Positions 54,267 to 62,874 of a stretch of DNA of 64,000 nt are shown here, in pieces (position 1 is the first letter of the stretch; every line of letters begins with the position of its first letter). Below the pieces are notes generated by a model. That model saw nothing but the letters and a program-made list of their open reading frames with translations. It ran no database searches and was not told the DNA's origin. This stretch comes from Clostridium disporicum. Lineage in GTDB: Bacteria > Bacillota > Clostridia > Clostridiales > Clostridiaceae. Where the stretch lies: NCBI RefSeq assembly GCF_001405015.1, contig NZ_CYZX01000013.1, positions 38,327 to 102,326 on the forward strand. Reading direction: 5' to 3'. The position numbers were made by a program, and so were the translations under genes.

Positions 54267-55937
54267 ATGTATTCATCACTTGACACAATTTGGACTTTAT
54301 TTGGGGCTGTATTAGTATTTTTCATGCAAGCAGGTTTTGCTATGGTTGAGACAGGCTTTACTAGAGCAAAAAATGCAGGAAATATAATCATGAAAAACTT
54401 AATGGATTTTGCTATTGGAACTGTAGTTTTTTGGTTTATTGGATTTGGCCTTATGTTTGCTGGAGATGGCCCATTAATAGGTAGTTTGGATTTATTTATT
54501 AGAGGGGATTATAGTTCTTCACTACCTACTTTTACATTTGTAATATTCCAAACTGTATTCTGTGCAACTGCAGCTACAATAGTTTCTGGAGCAATGGCAG
54601 AAAGAACAAAATTCTCTGCTTACTGTATTTATAGTTTAATTATTAGTGCGCTTATATACCCTATTTCTGGCCACTGGATTTGGGGTGGTGGATTCTTATC
54701 ACAAATGGGATTTCATGATTTTGCTGGTTCCACTGCTGTTCATATGGTAGGTGGTATAGCTGCATTAGTTGGTGCTAAAATTCTTGGACCTCGTATAGGT
54801 AAATATTCTAAAGATGGGAAAGCTCATGCAATACCTGGCCATAGCCTTACACTAGGAGCTTTAGGAGTATTTATATTATGGTTCTGTTGGTTTGGATTTA
54901 ATGGTTGTTCGACTGTTTCAATGACTGGAGATGCAATGCTTTTATCAGCAAGTAACATATTTATGACTACAAATATTGCTGCTGCTTCATCTACAATAGT
55001 TGTTATGATAGTTACTTGGATTAAATATAAAAAACCAGATGTTTCTATGACATTAAACGGTTCACTAGCTGGTCTTGTTGCCATAACAGCTGGCTGTGAC
55101 ATGGTATCTCCTAGTGGTGCATTCTTTATTGGAGTTATAGCTGGATTAGTATTAACTTTTGCAGTGGAATTTATTGAGAAAAAACTTAAGATAGATGACC
55201 CTGTAGGAGCAATTTCTGTTCATGGTGTATGTGGTGCATTAGGAACAGTTTTAACTGGTTTATTTGCTTTAGATGGTGGATTATTCTACGGTGGTGGATT
55301 TAAATTCTTAGGAACTCAAATTCTTGGTGTACTTTGTGTTATTCTTTGGGTTTTAGTTACAATGACAATAGTATTTCTAGTAATAAAGAAAACTGTTGGA
55401 CTTCGTGTATCAGCTGAAGAAGAAATCTTAGGTCTTGATAAATTTGAACATGGTTTAGAAAGTAGTTATGCTGATTTTATGTTTGTTCCTACTACTACTA
55501 CAGGTCTTTCTGTTCCTACTACTACTCCTATGAGCACTGTAGACACTATTCCCGTTGTATATAATGGTCCTACTGATGGAAGTAAGATGACTAAAGTTGT
55601 TGTAATAACTAACAAAGATAGATTTGATGCTTTAAAGCTAGCATTAGATAATCTTGGAATTACAGGTATGACTGTTACTAATGTACTAGGATACGGTATG
55701 CAAAAAGGTTCTACTAACTACTATAGAGGTACTCCTGTAGAAGTTACTTTATTACCTAAGCTTAAAGTTGAAATTATAATATGTAAAATCCCAGTTGAAA
55801 CACTAATAAATACTATTAAGAAGGCTTTATATACCGGTAAGATTGGTGATGGAAAAATTTTTGTTTATCCAGTAGAAAATGTAGTTAAAATAAGGACTAA
55901 CGAAGAAGGATACGATGCTCTTCAAGACGAAGAATAA
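54267..55937 (+). CDS. amt: Ammonium transporter fused to a PII signal protein
   Basis: 556 residues. The first ~400 are an Amt/Rh channel with about 11 helices (MQAGFAMVETGFTRAKNAGNIIMKNLMDF, HMVGGIAALVGAKILGPRIG, GWCWFGFNG-like FCWFGFNGCS, ISVHGVCGALGTVLTGLFAL). A Thr/Pro-rich linker (about 405-437) leads to a complete PII (GlnB/GlnK) domain at 440-556. That domain has the T-loop LGYGMQKGSTNYYRG, including the Tyr modified in other PII proteins, and the signature TGKIGDGKIFVYPVENVVKIRTNEEG. PII normally blocks Amt in trans; here the gate is covalently attached. The ribosome site is AAAAAGGGGG. Confidence 0.95.
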   Translation: MYSSLDTIWTLFGAVLVFFMQAGFAMVETGFTRAKNAGNIIMKNLMDFAIGTVVFWFIGFGLMFAGDGPLIGSLDLFIRGDYSSSLPTFTFVIFQTVFCATAATIVSGAMAERTKFSAYCIYSLIISALIYPISGHWIWGGGFLSQMGFHDFAGSTAVHMVGGIAALVGAKILGPRIGKYSKDGKAHAIPGHSLTLGALGVFILWFCWFGFNGCSTVSMTGDAMLLSASNIFMTTNIAAASSTIVVMIVTWIKYKKPDVSMTLNGSLAGLVAITAGCDMVSPSGAFFIGVIAGLVLTFAVEFIEKKLKIDDPVGAISVHGVCGALGTVLTGLFALDGGLFYGGGFKFLGTQILGVLCVILWVLVTMTIVFLVIKKTVGLRVSAEEEILGLDKFEHGLESSYADFMFVPTTTTGLSVPTTTPMSTVDTIPVVYNGPTDGSKMTKVVVITNKDRFDALKLALDNLGITGMTVTNVLGYGMQKGSTNYYRGTPVEVTLLPKLKVEIIICKIPVETLINTIKKALYTGKIGDGKIFVYPVENVVKIRTNEEGYDALQDEE

Positions 55938-55950
55938 AAATAAATTGTTC

Positions 55951-56150
55951 GCGAAGCTCACAGGTGAAAGGTCGACTTCGTCGAAGTTAAAAGGCTACTA
56001 GCGTAGCGGGGAAAAGTTAACTTATGTTAAAGTGAAAGGTACTAATGTAGACACTTTTCACTATTGCCATAAGCAATATTTTCACTGTCACGTCAGTGAC
56101 ATTTTCCCCTTTGACGAAGTCAAACTTTTCACCAAAGTGCTTCGCACTTT
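55951..56150. repeat. Expanded hairpin-array element (copy B)
   Basis: A 200-bp non-coding block of about eight short hairpins. Outer stem GCGAAGC (55951-55957) / GCTTCGC (56139-56145); next GGTGAAA (55963-55969) / TTTCACC (56127-56133). Inner units: TCGAC-TTC-GTCGA (55972-55984), GCTAC-TAGC-GTAGC (55994-56007), TTAAC-TTAT-GTTAA (56017-56030), TAC-TAAT-GTA inside AGTGAAA/TTTCACT (56031-56062), ATTGC-GCAAT (56063-56077), TGTCAC-GTCA-GTGACA (56086-56101), TTTGAC-GAA-GTCAAA (56110-56124), AAAGTGC-TTC-GCACTTT (56134-56150). TTTTCAC/GTGAAAA linkers recur. Homologous to 17967-18036. Confidence 0.9.
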
Positions 56151-56152
56151 AT

Positions 56153-57402
56153 TTACATACAAAACTCCATTAATATATCCTCTACAGCAACTCCATGATA
56201 CTCTTTTTTTAGCTTCTTAAATTTATCATTTATTTTCTGTTTAATCCCTCCACAGAATTCAATTGTAAATGGTAAATAGTCATTAATTTCATTTATATAC
56301 TCTTTTGAGAAGTATTCTTTATTATCAATGATTGCAAATAAAACCATATAGTTGCAATTATTTTTTATTAATTCTTTAAGCTCATTAGGATTTTTACATA
56401 CAAAACATTTAGCATTATCTACTACATAAATAGTTAAATTTATAAGTTTATTAACTATTTTATCTAAATGATATTTCCCTGCAAGCTGAGACATTATTGT
56501 CATATGCTTCTTTTCTTTATCAGCTTTTATATCCTGTAAATCATCACCTAACTGCAATAGAAATCCATAGCCCCAAGCAAACCTTTCTTCTTCCTCACTC
56601 ATAGTTCCTCTAATAAGATTTCCATCAGCAATCACTGATGCTCCCCCTTTATCAATAGATATGCCCAAAATATCTTTTTCATAAGGAATGCTCTCTTCCT
56701 CTTGCTGATTAAGACTTAATTTTTGCCCTTCCTGTATAAGTAAAAGACTATCATATACACCATTAAATTTTTCTCTCTTAAATTCTGATTCAATACAGGA
56801 AACAAGATTATAAACCTTATCCTCATGTTTATTTAATGGCATAACCTTCTCACCATTAAGTCTTTTAGTAAATCTCTTATTAAAAGAAATCTTTTCTTCT
56901 AATCCTATCTCAATATTATCTAAATAGTTATCTGTATATGGATACAGCATACTATATCCAAAAACTCCATTATTAAATCTAATCGTTTCTCCAAAGGCTT
57001 GTTGTAACATATTCACTATCCATACATTTCTCATTGCTTGTCCTATATCTTCATAAGATAGAGTACTGTCAAAAGACTTAGATGCTTTATGAAATCTTTT
57101 GTTGATTTGATGAAAGCACTTTTCATTTCTTTATCAATAACACCTAATTTAAATATACGTTCAGAAGAAATTATTTTTTCAATATAATCATTCCCCTTTA
57201 TTCTCCAACTCTCTCTCTTCTTTTCATCTTTAGGAAAGCTTTCAATATACTTTATAATCTTATCTATAAGTACATCAAAATCTTTTTCACGTCTTTGCTT
57301 TTCTTCTAAAGTATATTTAGTCATAGTCAACTGTAAATCACAACTACTCTTCCACCATAAATCTCTATAATATAAACTTAACCTTTTATACTTTTCGTTC
57401 AT
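56153..57402 (-). pseudogene. Class 1 isoprenoid-synthase-like gene, frameshifted
   Basis: Two adjacent frames, 57043-57402 (119 residues) and 56153-57034 (293 residues), read as one ~412-residue protein if one A is added to the A4 run (plus-strand T run 57120-57123). The restored join reads EMKKCFHQINKRFHKASKSF and continues DSTLSYEDIGQAMRNVWIVNM. The second part has Asp-rich motifs of trans-prenyl synthases: a weak first, TDNYLDN, and a second, GFLLQLGDDLQDIKAD. Product and substrate are unknown. As written, the gene makes a truncated product, unless the base is a sequencing error. Confidence 0.75.
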
Positions 57403-57469
57403 TAATATCTACCCCAATACAAATTGCTAACAACTATATTATACATTATATACAATTTATTACATAATT

Positions 57470-57503
57470 TAAAACGCTAACTTAATAAATAGTTAACGTT
57501 CTA
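57470..57503 (-). terminator. Terminator of the 154-residue hypothetical gene
   Basis: The minus strand reads AACGTTAACT, loop, AAGTTAGCGTTTT. The stem is imperfect. Confidence 0.5.
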
Positions 57504-57529
57504 ATATATTTTAAATATAATATAGATTT

Positions 57530-57994
57530 TTAATCTTTTGGTCGAGATAGTTCTATTTGTGCTTCCTTAACATGATTTAATCCATTAATAAAATCTTCTC
57601 CATTCTCTAAATCTATATAAAGTAAGCAAGATACTGTATCTCCCTTTTCACTAATCCTTGTAGTTATTCTATAGTGATCTTCTAATTTTTTTATATCCAT
57701 CTTATAAATTAAATCTAAATGAACTACTTCTCCGTTAATATCAACATTATAATCATTCTCTTTAATTGTTAAATCTACATCTTTTTCTGTTCTTCCTTCA
57801 GATATATTTCCAAACTTCGTAAATGTATATGATGCTCCATTATAATCAAATCTATTACTCTTTTTTAAATTTTCTAAAATATATTCTCCATCTTCTTTTT
57901 CTTTAACTAATTCATTCTCTTCATAAAAATGATACTTTCCAAAGTAATCTAATTTATATGTTCTAAAAATATTACTATTATATTCTTTATCCAT
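57530..57994 (-). CDS. Hypothetical protein, beta-rich
   Basis: A 154-residue soluble protein with no signal peptide, acidic and with alternating beta-strand pattern (RTYKLDYFGKYHFYEENELVKEKEDGEYILENLKKSNRFDYNGASYTFTKFGN). It is preceded by AGGAGGAT before the ATG and followed by a weak terminator, so it is a single-gene unit. No cysteine cluster or known catalytic motif is visible. Family not recognised. Confidence 0.7.
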   Translation of the reverse strand: MDKEYNSNIFRTYKLDYFGKYHFYEENELVKEKEDGEYILENLKKSNRFDYNGASYTFTKFGNISEGRTEKDVDLTIKENDYNVDINGEVVHLDLIYKMDIKKLEDHYRITTRISEKGDTVSCLLYIDLENGEDFINGLNHVKEAQIELSRPKD

Positions 57995-58086
57995 AATCTT
58001 ATCCTCCTAATACCATACGTTAATTATAGTATTTGAGAAAGATAACTATGATATTACGTAATTATTTGTAAATAAGTTCAAAATTA

Positions 58087-58118
58087 AAAGCTTGGCATTT
58101 ATAACCAAGCTTTTTTAT
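58087..58118 (-). terminator. Terminator of the EEP-family gene
   Basis: The stem AAAGCTTGG / CCAAGCTTT has a short loop; the minus-strand tail is TTTTAATTTTG. Confidence 0.7.
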
Positions 58119-58161
58119 CATTAATCATCAAGCATAGAGCCAAATTGATATAAAATTTCTA

Positions 58162-59274
58162 CTATTCTAGTATAAAATATAATGCTACTGGATTATGATC
58201 AGATGATACAAAGTTAGCATCTAAATTTTCCGCCCTAAAACTTTTTATATTGTCTGATACAATAAATCCATCTATAACTACTGTGTAATTTCCACCTTCT
58301 ACATAAGGCATATCAGTACTTCTACAAGTAGCAACTTCTTTATAATTATCTGCTATTACAAAAGTAAATCCCTCTTCTAAATCATTATCATCTAACTGAT
58401 AAACCCATTCTGGAATATTTTGATTACTTTCAAACAACTCTTTTGTATCAGCTATATCATGATTGAAATCTCCGCCGACAATAACATAATTACCTTTTTC
58501 ATACTCTGCTTCTAATACTTCATTAAGAACCTTTAACTGTTCTTTTCTTATTGCTCCACCCTCGTCATAAGCTGACATATGAGTATTTATTAATACTAAT
58601 TCTTTTCCATTATCAACAGGAACTCTAGAAAGTAAAAAACATCTATCCAAATCTGTAAACTTAGTAATAAAATCAGTACTTACTGGATATTGCTTTCTTA
58701 TAGATTCATTTATTCTATATTTACTCATAGTAGTTAATCCAGAATTAACTGAGCCATGTGGCTCTGTAAATGGGTACATTAAAAATGCAGAGTGAAAGTT
58801 ATTTGCAAAGCTTAAAGAATACTCTGAACCTAATCTCTTTAACATCTCATATTGATTTACATTATAACTACGAGTAGCTTTAGTATCTACTTCTTGGAAA
58901 AGATAAAAATCAGCATCTAAATTATCAACAAAATCTATGGAATTATTAGTATTTTCAATTACAACTTCCTTACTCTCTGCTTTAGAATCACTTCCTACAA
59001 CCTGTGTTCCATCTTTCATCTCTCCGCTATCCATGAAAAATGAAAATTGATGATTATAGGCTCCAAAGCCAATATTATATGTTATTACTGAATGTTTCTC
59101 TTTAGCTGTAAGAATTATATCCGATGGATTTTCATCCTCAACTACAACATTATCATCAATCCTATAATATTGAATACTCATATATGCAACATATAAACCA
59201 ACGATTACAATTATAGCTAAAAATAAAATTCCTATTGCTTTTAAAAAATTTTTTAAATACTTTTGTTTCTTCAT
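58162..59274 (-). CDS. Endonuclease/exonuclease/phosphatase family protein, membrane-anchored
   Basis: 370 residues. An N-terminal hydrophobic anchor (about 12-35) is followed by an EEP-fold domain: SVITYNIGFGAY (Asn site), DADFYLFQEVDTKATRS (metal Glu), LVLINTHMSAYDEGGAIRKEQLKVL, YVIVGGDFNHDIADT (Asp/Asn) and FVSSDHNPVALYFIL (Asp-His). All catalytic motifs are present. The anchor predicts activity outside the cell on a phosphodiester such as a nucleic acid or phospholipid headgroup; the substrate cannot be assigned. Not in an evident operon. Confidence 0.9.
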   Translation of the reverse strand: MKKQKYLKNFLKAIGILFLAIIVIVGLYVAYMSIQYYRIDDNVVVEDENPSDIILTAKEKHSVITYNIGFGAYNHQFSFFMDSGEMKDGTQVVGSDSKAESKEVVIENTNNSIDFVDNLDADFYLFQEVDTKATRSYNVNQYEMLKRLGSEYSLSFANNFHSAFLMYPFTEPHGSVNSGLTTMSKYRINESIRKQYPVSTDFITKFTDLDRCFLLSRVPVDNGKELVLINTHMSAYDEGGAIRKEQLKVLNEVLEAEYEKGNYVIVGGDFNHDIADTKELFESNQNIPEWVYQLDDNDLEEGFTFVIADNYKEVATCRSTDMPYVEGGNYTVVIDGFIVSDNIKSFRAENLDANFVSSDHNPVALYFILE

Positions 59275-59359
59275 ATTATTCCCCCATTATCTAAGTTAAT
59301 AATTAATCTTTAAAAATATTTATCACTTTTTATTAATCACAATTTAAGTTTTAATAGCA

Positions 59360-61747
59360 TCACTTTCCAAACACTTCCTTAGCTATCTTTACAGAATCAT
59401 TGGCATCTTTAGCATAATAATCTGCCCCCATTTTTTTAGCATACTCTTCAGTTACTACAGCTCCTCCAACCATTATATAACCTTTATAGTCATTAATCTT
59501 TAATTGTTGAATAGTCTTCTCCATAGATTTTATAGTAGTCGTCATAAGTGCACTAAGGCCAACTAGCTTAACATCACTTTTCACTGCTTCTTCTACTACC
59601 TTTTCTATATTTACATCTTTACCTAAATCAATTATGTCATAGCCATAATTCTCTAATATAACTTTAACTATATTTTTACCTATATCATGAATGTCCCCTT
59701 GAACTGTAGCTAAAATAATTTTCCCTTTACCTACAGAACTTCCTTTATCACTTAACACAAGTCTTTCTTTTATAATATCAAAAGCTACCTTTACAGTTTC
59801 TGCAGCTTGAATTAATTGAGGTAAGAAAATCTCTCCATTTTCATATTTTTTTCCTACCTTATCTAATGCAGGAATTAAGTCCTCATTAACTATATCCAAT
59901 TCTCTTTTATCATCTAAAAGCCTCAATGTAATCTCTTTTGTGGAATTTCTTAAACCTTTTAAAATGCAATTTTCTAATGTGTTAATATCTAAAATTTCTT
60001 TTTTACCTTCTACTTTATTAGCTACTTCATTTTTCTTATTTCCATAAGCGGCTATATAATTTGCTCCATTTTTATCATAATTTTTCAATACCTTAAAAGC
60101 TCTAACTGCTCCTATCATATTCTCTTTATTAGGATTTATTATAGGCAAATCAAGTCCAGCTTCCATTGCCATCACTAAAAAAGTCTCATTTATAATTTCC
60201 CTCATTGGCATTCCAAATGATATGTTTGATACACCTAGAACAGTCTTAACTCCTAACTTTTCCTTAATAATTCTTAAAGCTTTTAATGTTTCTACTACTT
60301 CTTCTTGTTGTGCCGATACTGTAAGAGTTAATGCATCAATATATATATCTTCTCTATTTATTCCATATTCTAATGCTCTACTTACTATCTTTTCTGCTAT
60401 TTTAAATCTATCAATAGCTTTATTAGGTATTCCATTGCTATCTAATGTCAATCCAACTACAGCAGCTCCATATTTCTTTACACTTGGTAAAATACTATCT
60501 AAAACTTCATCATCACCATTTACTGAATTAACTATGGGTTTACCATTATAGTATCTTAAACCTTTTTCAATAACATTAGGGTCATTAGAATCTATTTGAA
60601 GTGGTACATCTAAAATAGACTGAATTTCTTTAATTATCTTAATTATCATTTCTTCTTCATTTATTTCAGGTAATCCAACATTAACATCTAATAAGTCAGC
60701 TCCTGCTTCAACTTGCTCTATAGCTTGTCTTAATATATAATCTATATCATTTTTCTTAAGAGCTTCTTTAAAGAGCTTCTTCCCTGTAGGATTAATTCTT
60801 TCTCCAACAACTTTTACTTCATTTACTTCCACTAACTTAGAAGGTGTTGTAAGTACAGCTTTTGTAACTTTTTCTCTTTCTAATATTTTCAAACTTTTAA
60901 GCTTAGATAACTCGCTAATAAATTGTGGTGTTGTTCCACAGCATCCACCAATAATTGATATACCATTATTTACAAACTCTTCTGCTCTTTCTCTAAACTC
61001 TGAAGCAGTAATATAATATACTGTTTCATTATCAATAATTTTAGGTAAACCTGCATTAGGCTGAACCATTACTGGGATATTAGTATTTGAAACTACTCTT
61101 TTTAATATAGGTAAAAGTTCCTTCGGACCTAAAGAACAATTTACCCCTAGCACATCTACCCCTAATCCTTCAAGTGTTATCGCCATACTTTCTGGAAGAC
61201 ACCCTGTAAAAGTTCTTCCATCTTCCTCAAAAGTCATAGTTGCAAATATAGGTAATGTACTTTCTTCTTTACATGCTAATATCGCTGCCTTCATCTCATA
61301 AAGATCAGTCATAGTTTCTATTAATACTAAATCCACTCCTGCTTTATCTCCAGCTCTTATTATTCTTTTGAATATATTTACTGCATGCTCAAAAGATAAT
61401 GTTCCCATAGGTTCTATAAGTTCTCCTATAGGCCCTATATCTAAAGCTACTAATACCTCATTATTAGAAACTGCTTTCTTAGCTAAAGTTACTGCCTTGC
61501 TTACAACTTCTTCTACTGAATATGGTGTGTTTTTCAATTTAATCTCATTAGCCCCAAAAGTATTAGTAGTTACAATATCTGCTCCAGCTTTTATGTATTC
61601 CTTATGTATATCTATTACAGTATCCTCATTTGTAAAATTAATTACTTCTGGATTTTCTCCAAGCCTTAATCCTCTTTTTTGGAGCATAGTTCCCATAGCT
61701 CCATCAAATACAACTACTCTATCTTTAATTAATTCTCTAACGTCCAC
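59360..61747 (-). CDS. metH: Cobalamin-dependent methionine synthase (without activation domain)
   Basis: About 795 residues. The start is taken as GTG at 61747 behind AAAAGGGGAT; a TTG at 61783 is the alternative. Domains: homocysteine/zinc domain (1-290; VFDGAMGTMLQ, GVNCSLGP and GGCCGTTP zinc cysteines), pterin domain (about 310-570; VGERINPTGKKLFKEAL, GADLLDVNVGLP), B12 cap and Rossmann (about 590-795; ILATVQGDIHDIGKNIVKVILENYGYDIIDLG with DxHxxG). The C-terminal SAM activation domain of long MetH is absent and supplied by the upstream neighbour, which overlaps by 11 nt. Uses methyl-THF made by MetF. Confidence 0.94.
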   Translation of the reverse strand: MDVRELIKDRVVVFDGAMGTMLQKRGLRLGENPEVINFTNEDTVIDIHKEYIKAGADIVTTNTFGANEIKLKNTPYSVEEVVSKAVTLAKKAVSNNEVLVALDIGPIGELIEPMGTLSFEHAVNIFKRIIRAGDKAGVDLVLIETMTDLYEMKAAILACKEESTLPIFATMTFEEDGRTFTGCLPESMAITLEGLGVDVLGVNCSLGPKELLPILKRVVSNTNIPVMVQPNAGLPKIIDNETVYYITASEFRERAEEFVNNGISIIGGCCGTTPQFISELSKLKSLKILEREKVTKAVLTTPSKLVEVNEVKVVGERINPTGKKLFKEALKKNDIDYILRQAIEQVEAGADLLDVNVGLPEINEEEMIIKIIKEIQSILDVPLQIDSNDPNVIEKGLRYYNGKPIVNSVNGDDEVLDSILPSVKKYGAAVVGLTLDSNGIPNKAIDRFKIAEKIVSRALEYGINREDIYIDALTLTVSAQQEEVVETLKALRIIKEKLGVKTVLGVSNISFGMPMREIINETFLVMAMEAGLDLPIINPNKENMIGAVRAFKVLKNYDKNGANYIAAYGNKKNEVANKVEGKKEILDINTLENCILKGLRNSTKEITLRLLDDKRELDIVNEDLIPALDKVGKKYENGEIFLPQLIQAAETVKVAFDIIKERLVLSDKGSSVGKGKIILATVQGDIHDIGKNIVKVILENYGYDIIDLGKDVNIEKVVEEAVKSDVKLVGLSALMTTTIKSMEKTIQQLKINDYKGYIMVGGAVVTEEYAKKMGADYYAKDANDSVKIAKEVFGK

Positions 61748-62411
61748 ACCTTTTATCCCCTTTTCTATAGTTACATCTTTCAAAGTTACTACACTCTTTG
61801 CATCTATCTCTATTTTGCTTCTTATTAGTTATTCCTAAAATTGCTGTGACAGATTTCCTGGGAAATAATAACATATTGCTAGAAACCTTTACTCCAATCT
61901 TTCGCTCACAATCTAAAATACTTATAAAATCTTTTTGTATATCTAAAGATAAATCTCCATATCCAGGACTATACCTAAAGGTGAAATTTTCTTCACCTTT
62001 AAGCATCTCTCTTCCTATACTTTCCTGTAAATTATTACATACTTCTTCAATAGCCGCTGTTGCACAAGAATCTAATATTAAAGCTTTCGTTAAATTAATT
62101 TTACTATAAAACTTAATCTTTCTTTCTATATCACTACCAACAGTTGCTGCCATCAATATACACTTATCACTATTTTGTAATAAGTTAAATATATCTTTAC
62201 CTTTTAATCTTAAATTTGTTCCTTCTAATAATATGTCACTATTATTTTTTGTAATCTTAAATTCTTTACAAACATATTTAACTTTAAGCAAACACTTACT
62301 TTCTTTAATGGCTTCTTCAACTTCTTCCATAAGTTCATTAGTAATTTCTTGACCTCTATATCCTAGATATCTTAATACCTCATTTATATCTATCTTTAAA
62401 TTATTCTCCAT
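61737..62411 (-). CDS. Methionine synthase activation-domain protein
   Basis: A 224-residue stand-alone homologue of the MetH reactivation domain. It has the SAM-binding-type RYSPGYGDLSLDIQKDFISILDCERKIGVKVSSNMLLFPRKSVTAILG. It ends with a Cys-rich tail (CKECSNFERCNYRKGDKRCG). It should supply SAM-dependent reductive remethylation of cob(II)alamin in trans to the short MetH encoded next. It overlaps luxS upstream by 11 nt and metH downstream by 11 nt, giving tight translational coupling. Confidence 0.9.
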   Translation of the reverse strand: MENNLKIDINEVLRYLGYRGQEITNELMEEVEEAIKESKCLLKVKYVCKEFKITKNNSDILLEGTNLRLKGKDIFNLLQNSDKCILMAATVGSDIERKIKFYSKINLTKALILDSCATAAIEEVCNNLQESIGREMLKGEENFTFRYSPGYGDLSLDIQKDFISILDCERKIGVKVSSNMLLFPRKSVTAILGITNKKQNRDRCKECSNFERCNYRKGDKRCGR

Positions 62412-62856
62412 AAATATTAAGTGAAAAACCCTTTTCTAATGCTTCTTTAGCATATTCTTGTGCTCCAAAAAGCGATAAATCTCTATAATTGCCACATTGG
62501 ACTTCATTTTTTGCTGGAATTTCTGTTGCTTCTAAAACCTTATTTAAAGAATATTCTACTGCTTCTTTTATTTCATTACACTCCCTATCTCCCCAAATAG
62601 TTAGATAGAATCCTGTTCTACATCCCATTGGTGATAAATCTATAACACCTTCTAACTTCTCTCTTAATGTATGAGCTAATAGATGCTCTAATCCATGCAT
62701 TGCAGCTGTTCCAAATGCTTCTTTATTAGGTTGAAGAAATCTAACATCAAACTTACTTACTTTATCACCTTTTTCTCCATTTAAAACACAACATTTCCTT
62801 ATATAAGGTGCCTTTACTTTTCTATGATCTAATTCAAAACTTTCTACCTTTTCCAT
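62401..62856 (-). CDS. luxS: S-ribosylhomocysteine lyase
   Basis: A 151-residue metalloenzyme. It splits S-ribosylhomocysteine into homocysteine and DPD, the AI-2 precursor. Metal ligands HGLEHLLAH (HxxEH, about 53-57) and Cys in EVQCGNYRDLS (about 123) are present, as is the catalytic Cys in MGCRTGFYLTIWG (about 83). AAGGAGAG precedes the ATG. It sits between metF and the MetH activation protein, so here homocysteine recycling is probably the main purpose. pfs is not in the window. Confidence 0.97.
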   Translation of the reverse strand: MEKVESFELDHRKVKAPYIRKCCVLNGEKGDKVSKFDVRFLQPNKEAFGTAAMHGLEHLLAHTLREKLEGVIDLSPMGCRTGFYLTIWGDRECNEIKEAVEYSLNKVLEATEIPAKNEVQCGNYRDLSLFGAQEYAKEALEKGFSLNIYGE

Positions 62857-62874
62857 CTCAAACTCTCCTTTTTA

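Noticed and set aside
55951..56150. CRISPR array interpretation
   Set aside because: Repeats are only about 7 nt, spacers are short palindromes, and no cas genes are near.
56032..56220. 62-residue plus-strand ORF in the hairpin array
   Set aside because: It lies within repeated hairpins, has no ribosome site and has a composition dictated by the repeats.
57070..57130. Programmed -1 frameshift in the isoprenoid-synthase-like gene
   Set aside because: No X-XXY-YYZ heptamer or downstream pseudoknot was seen. A lost base in an A run explains it more simply.
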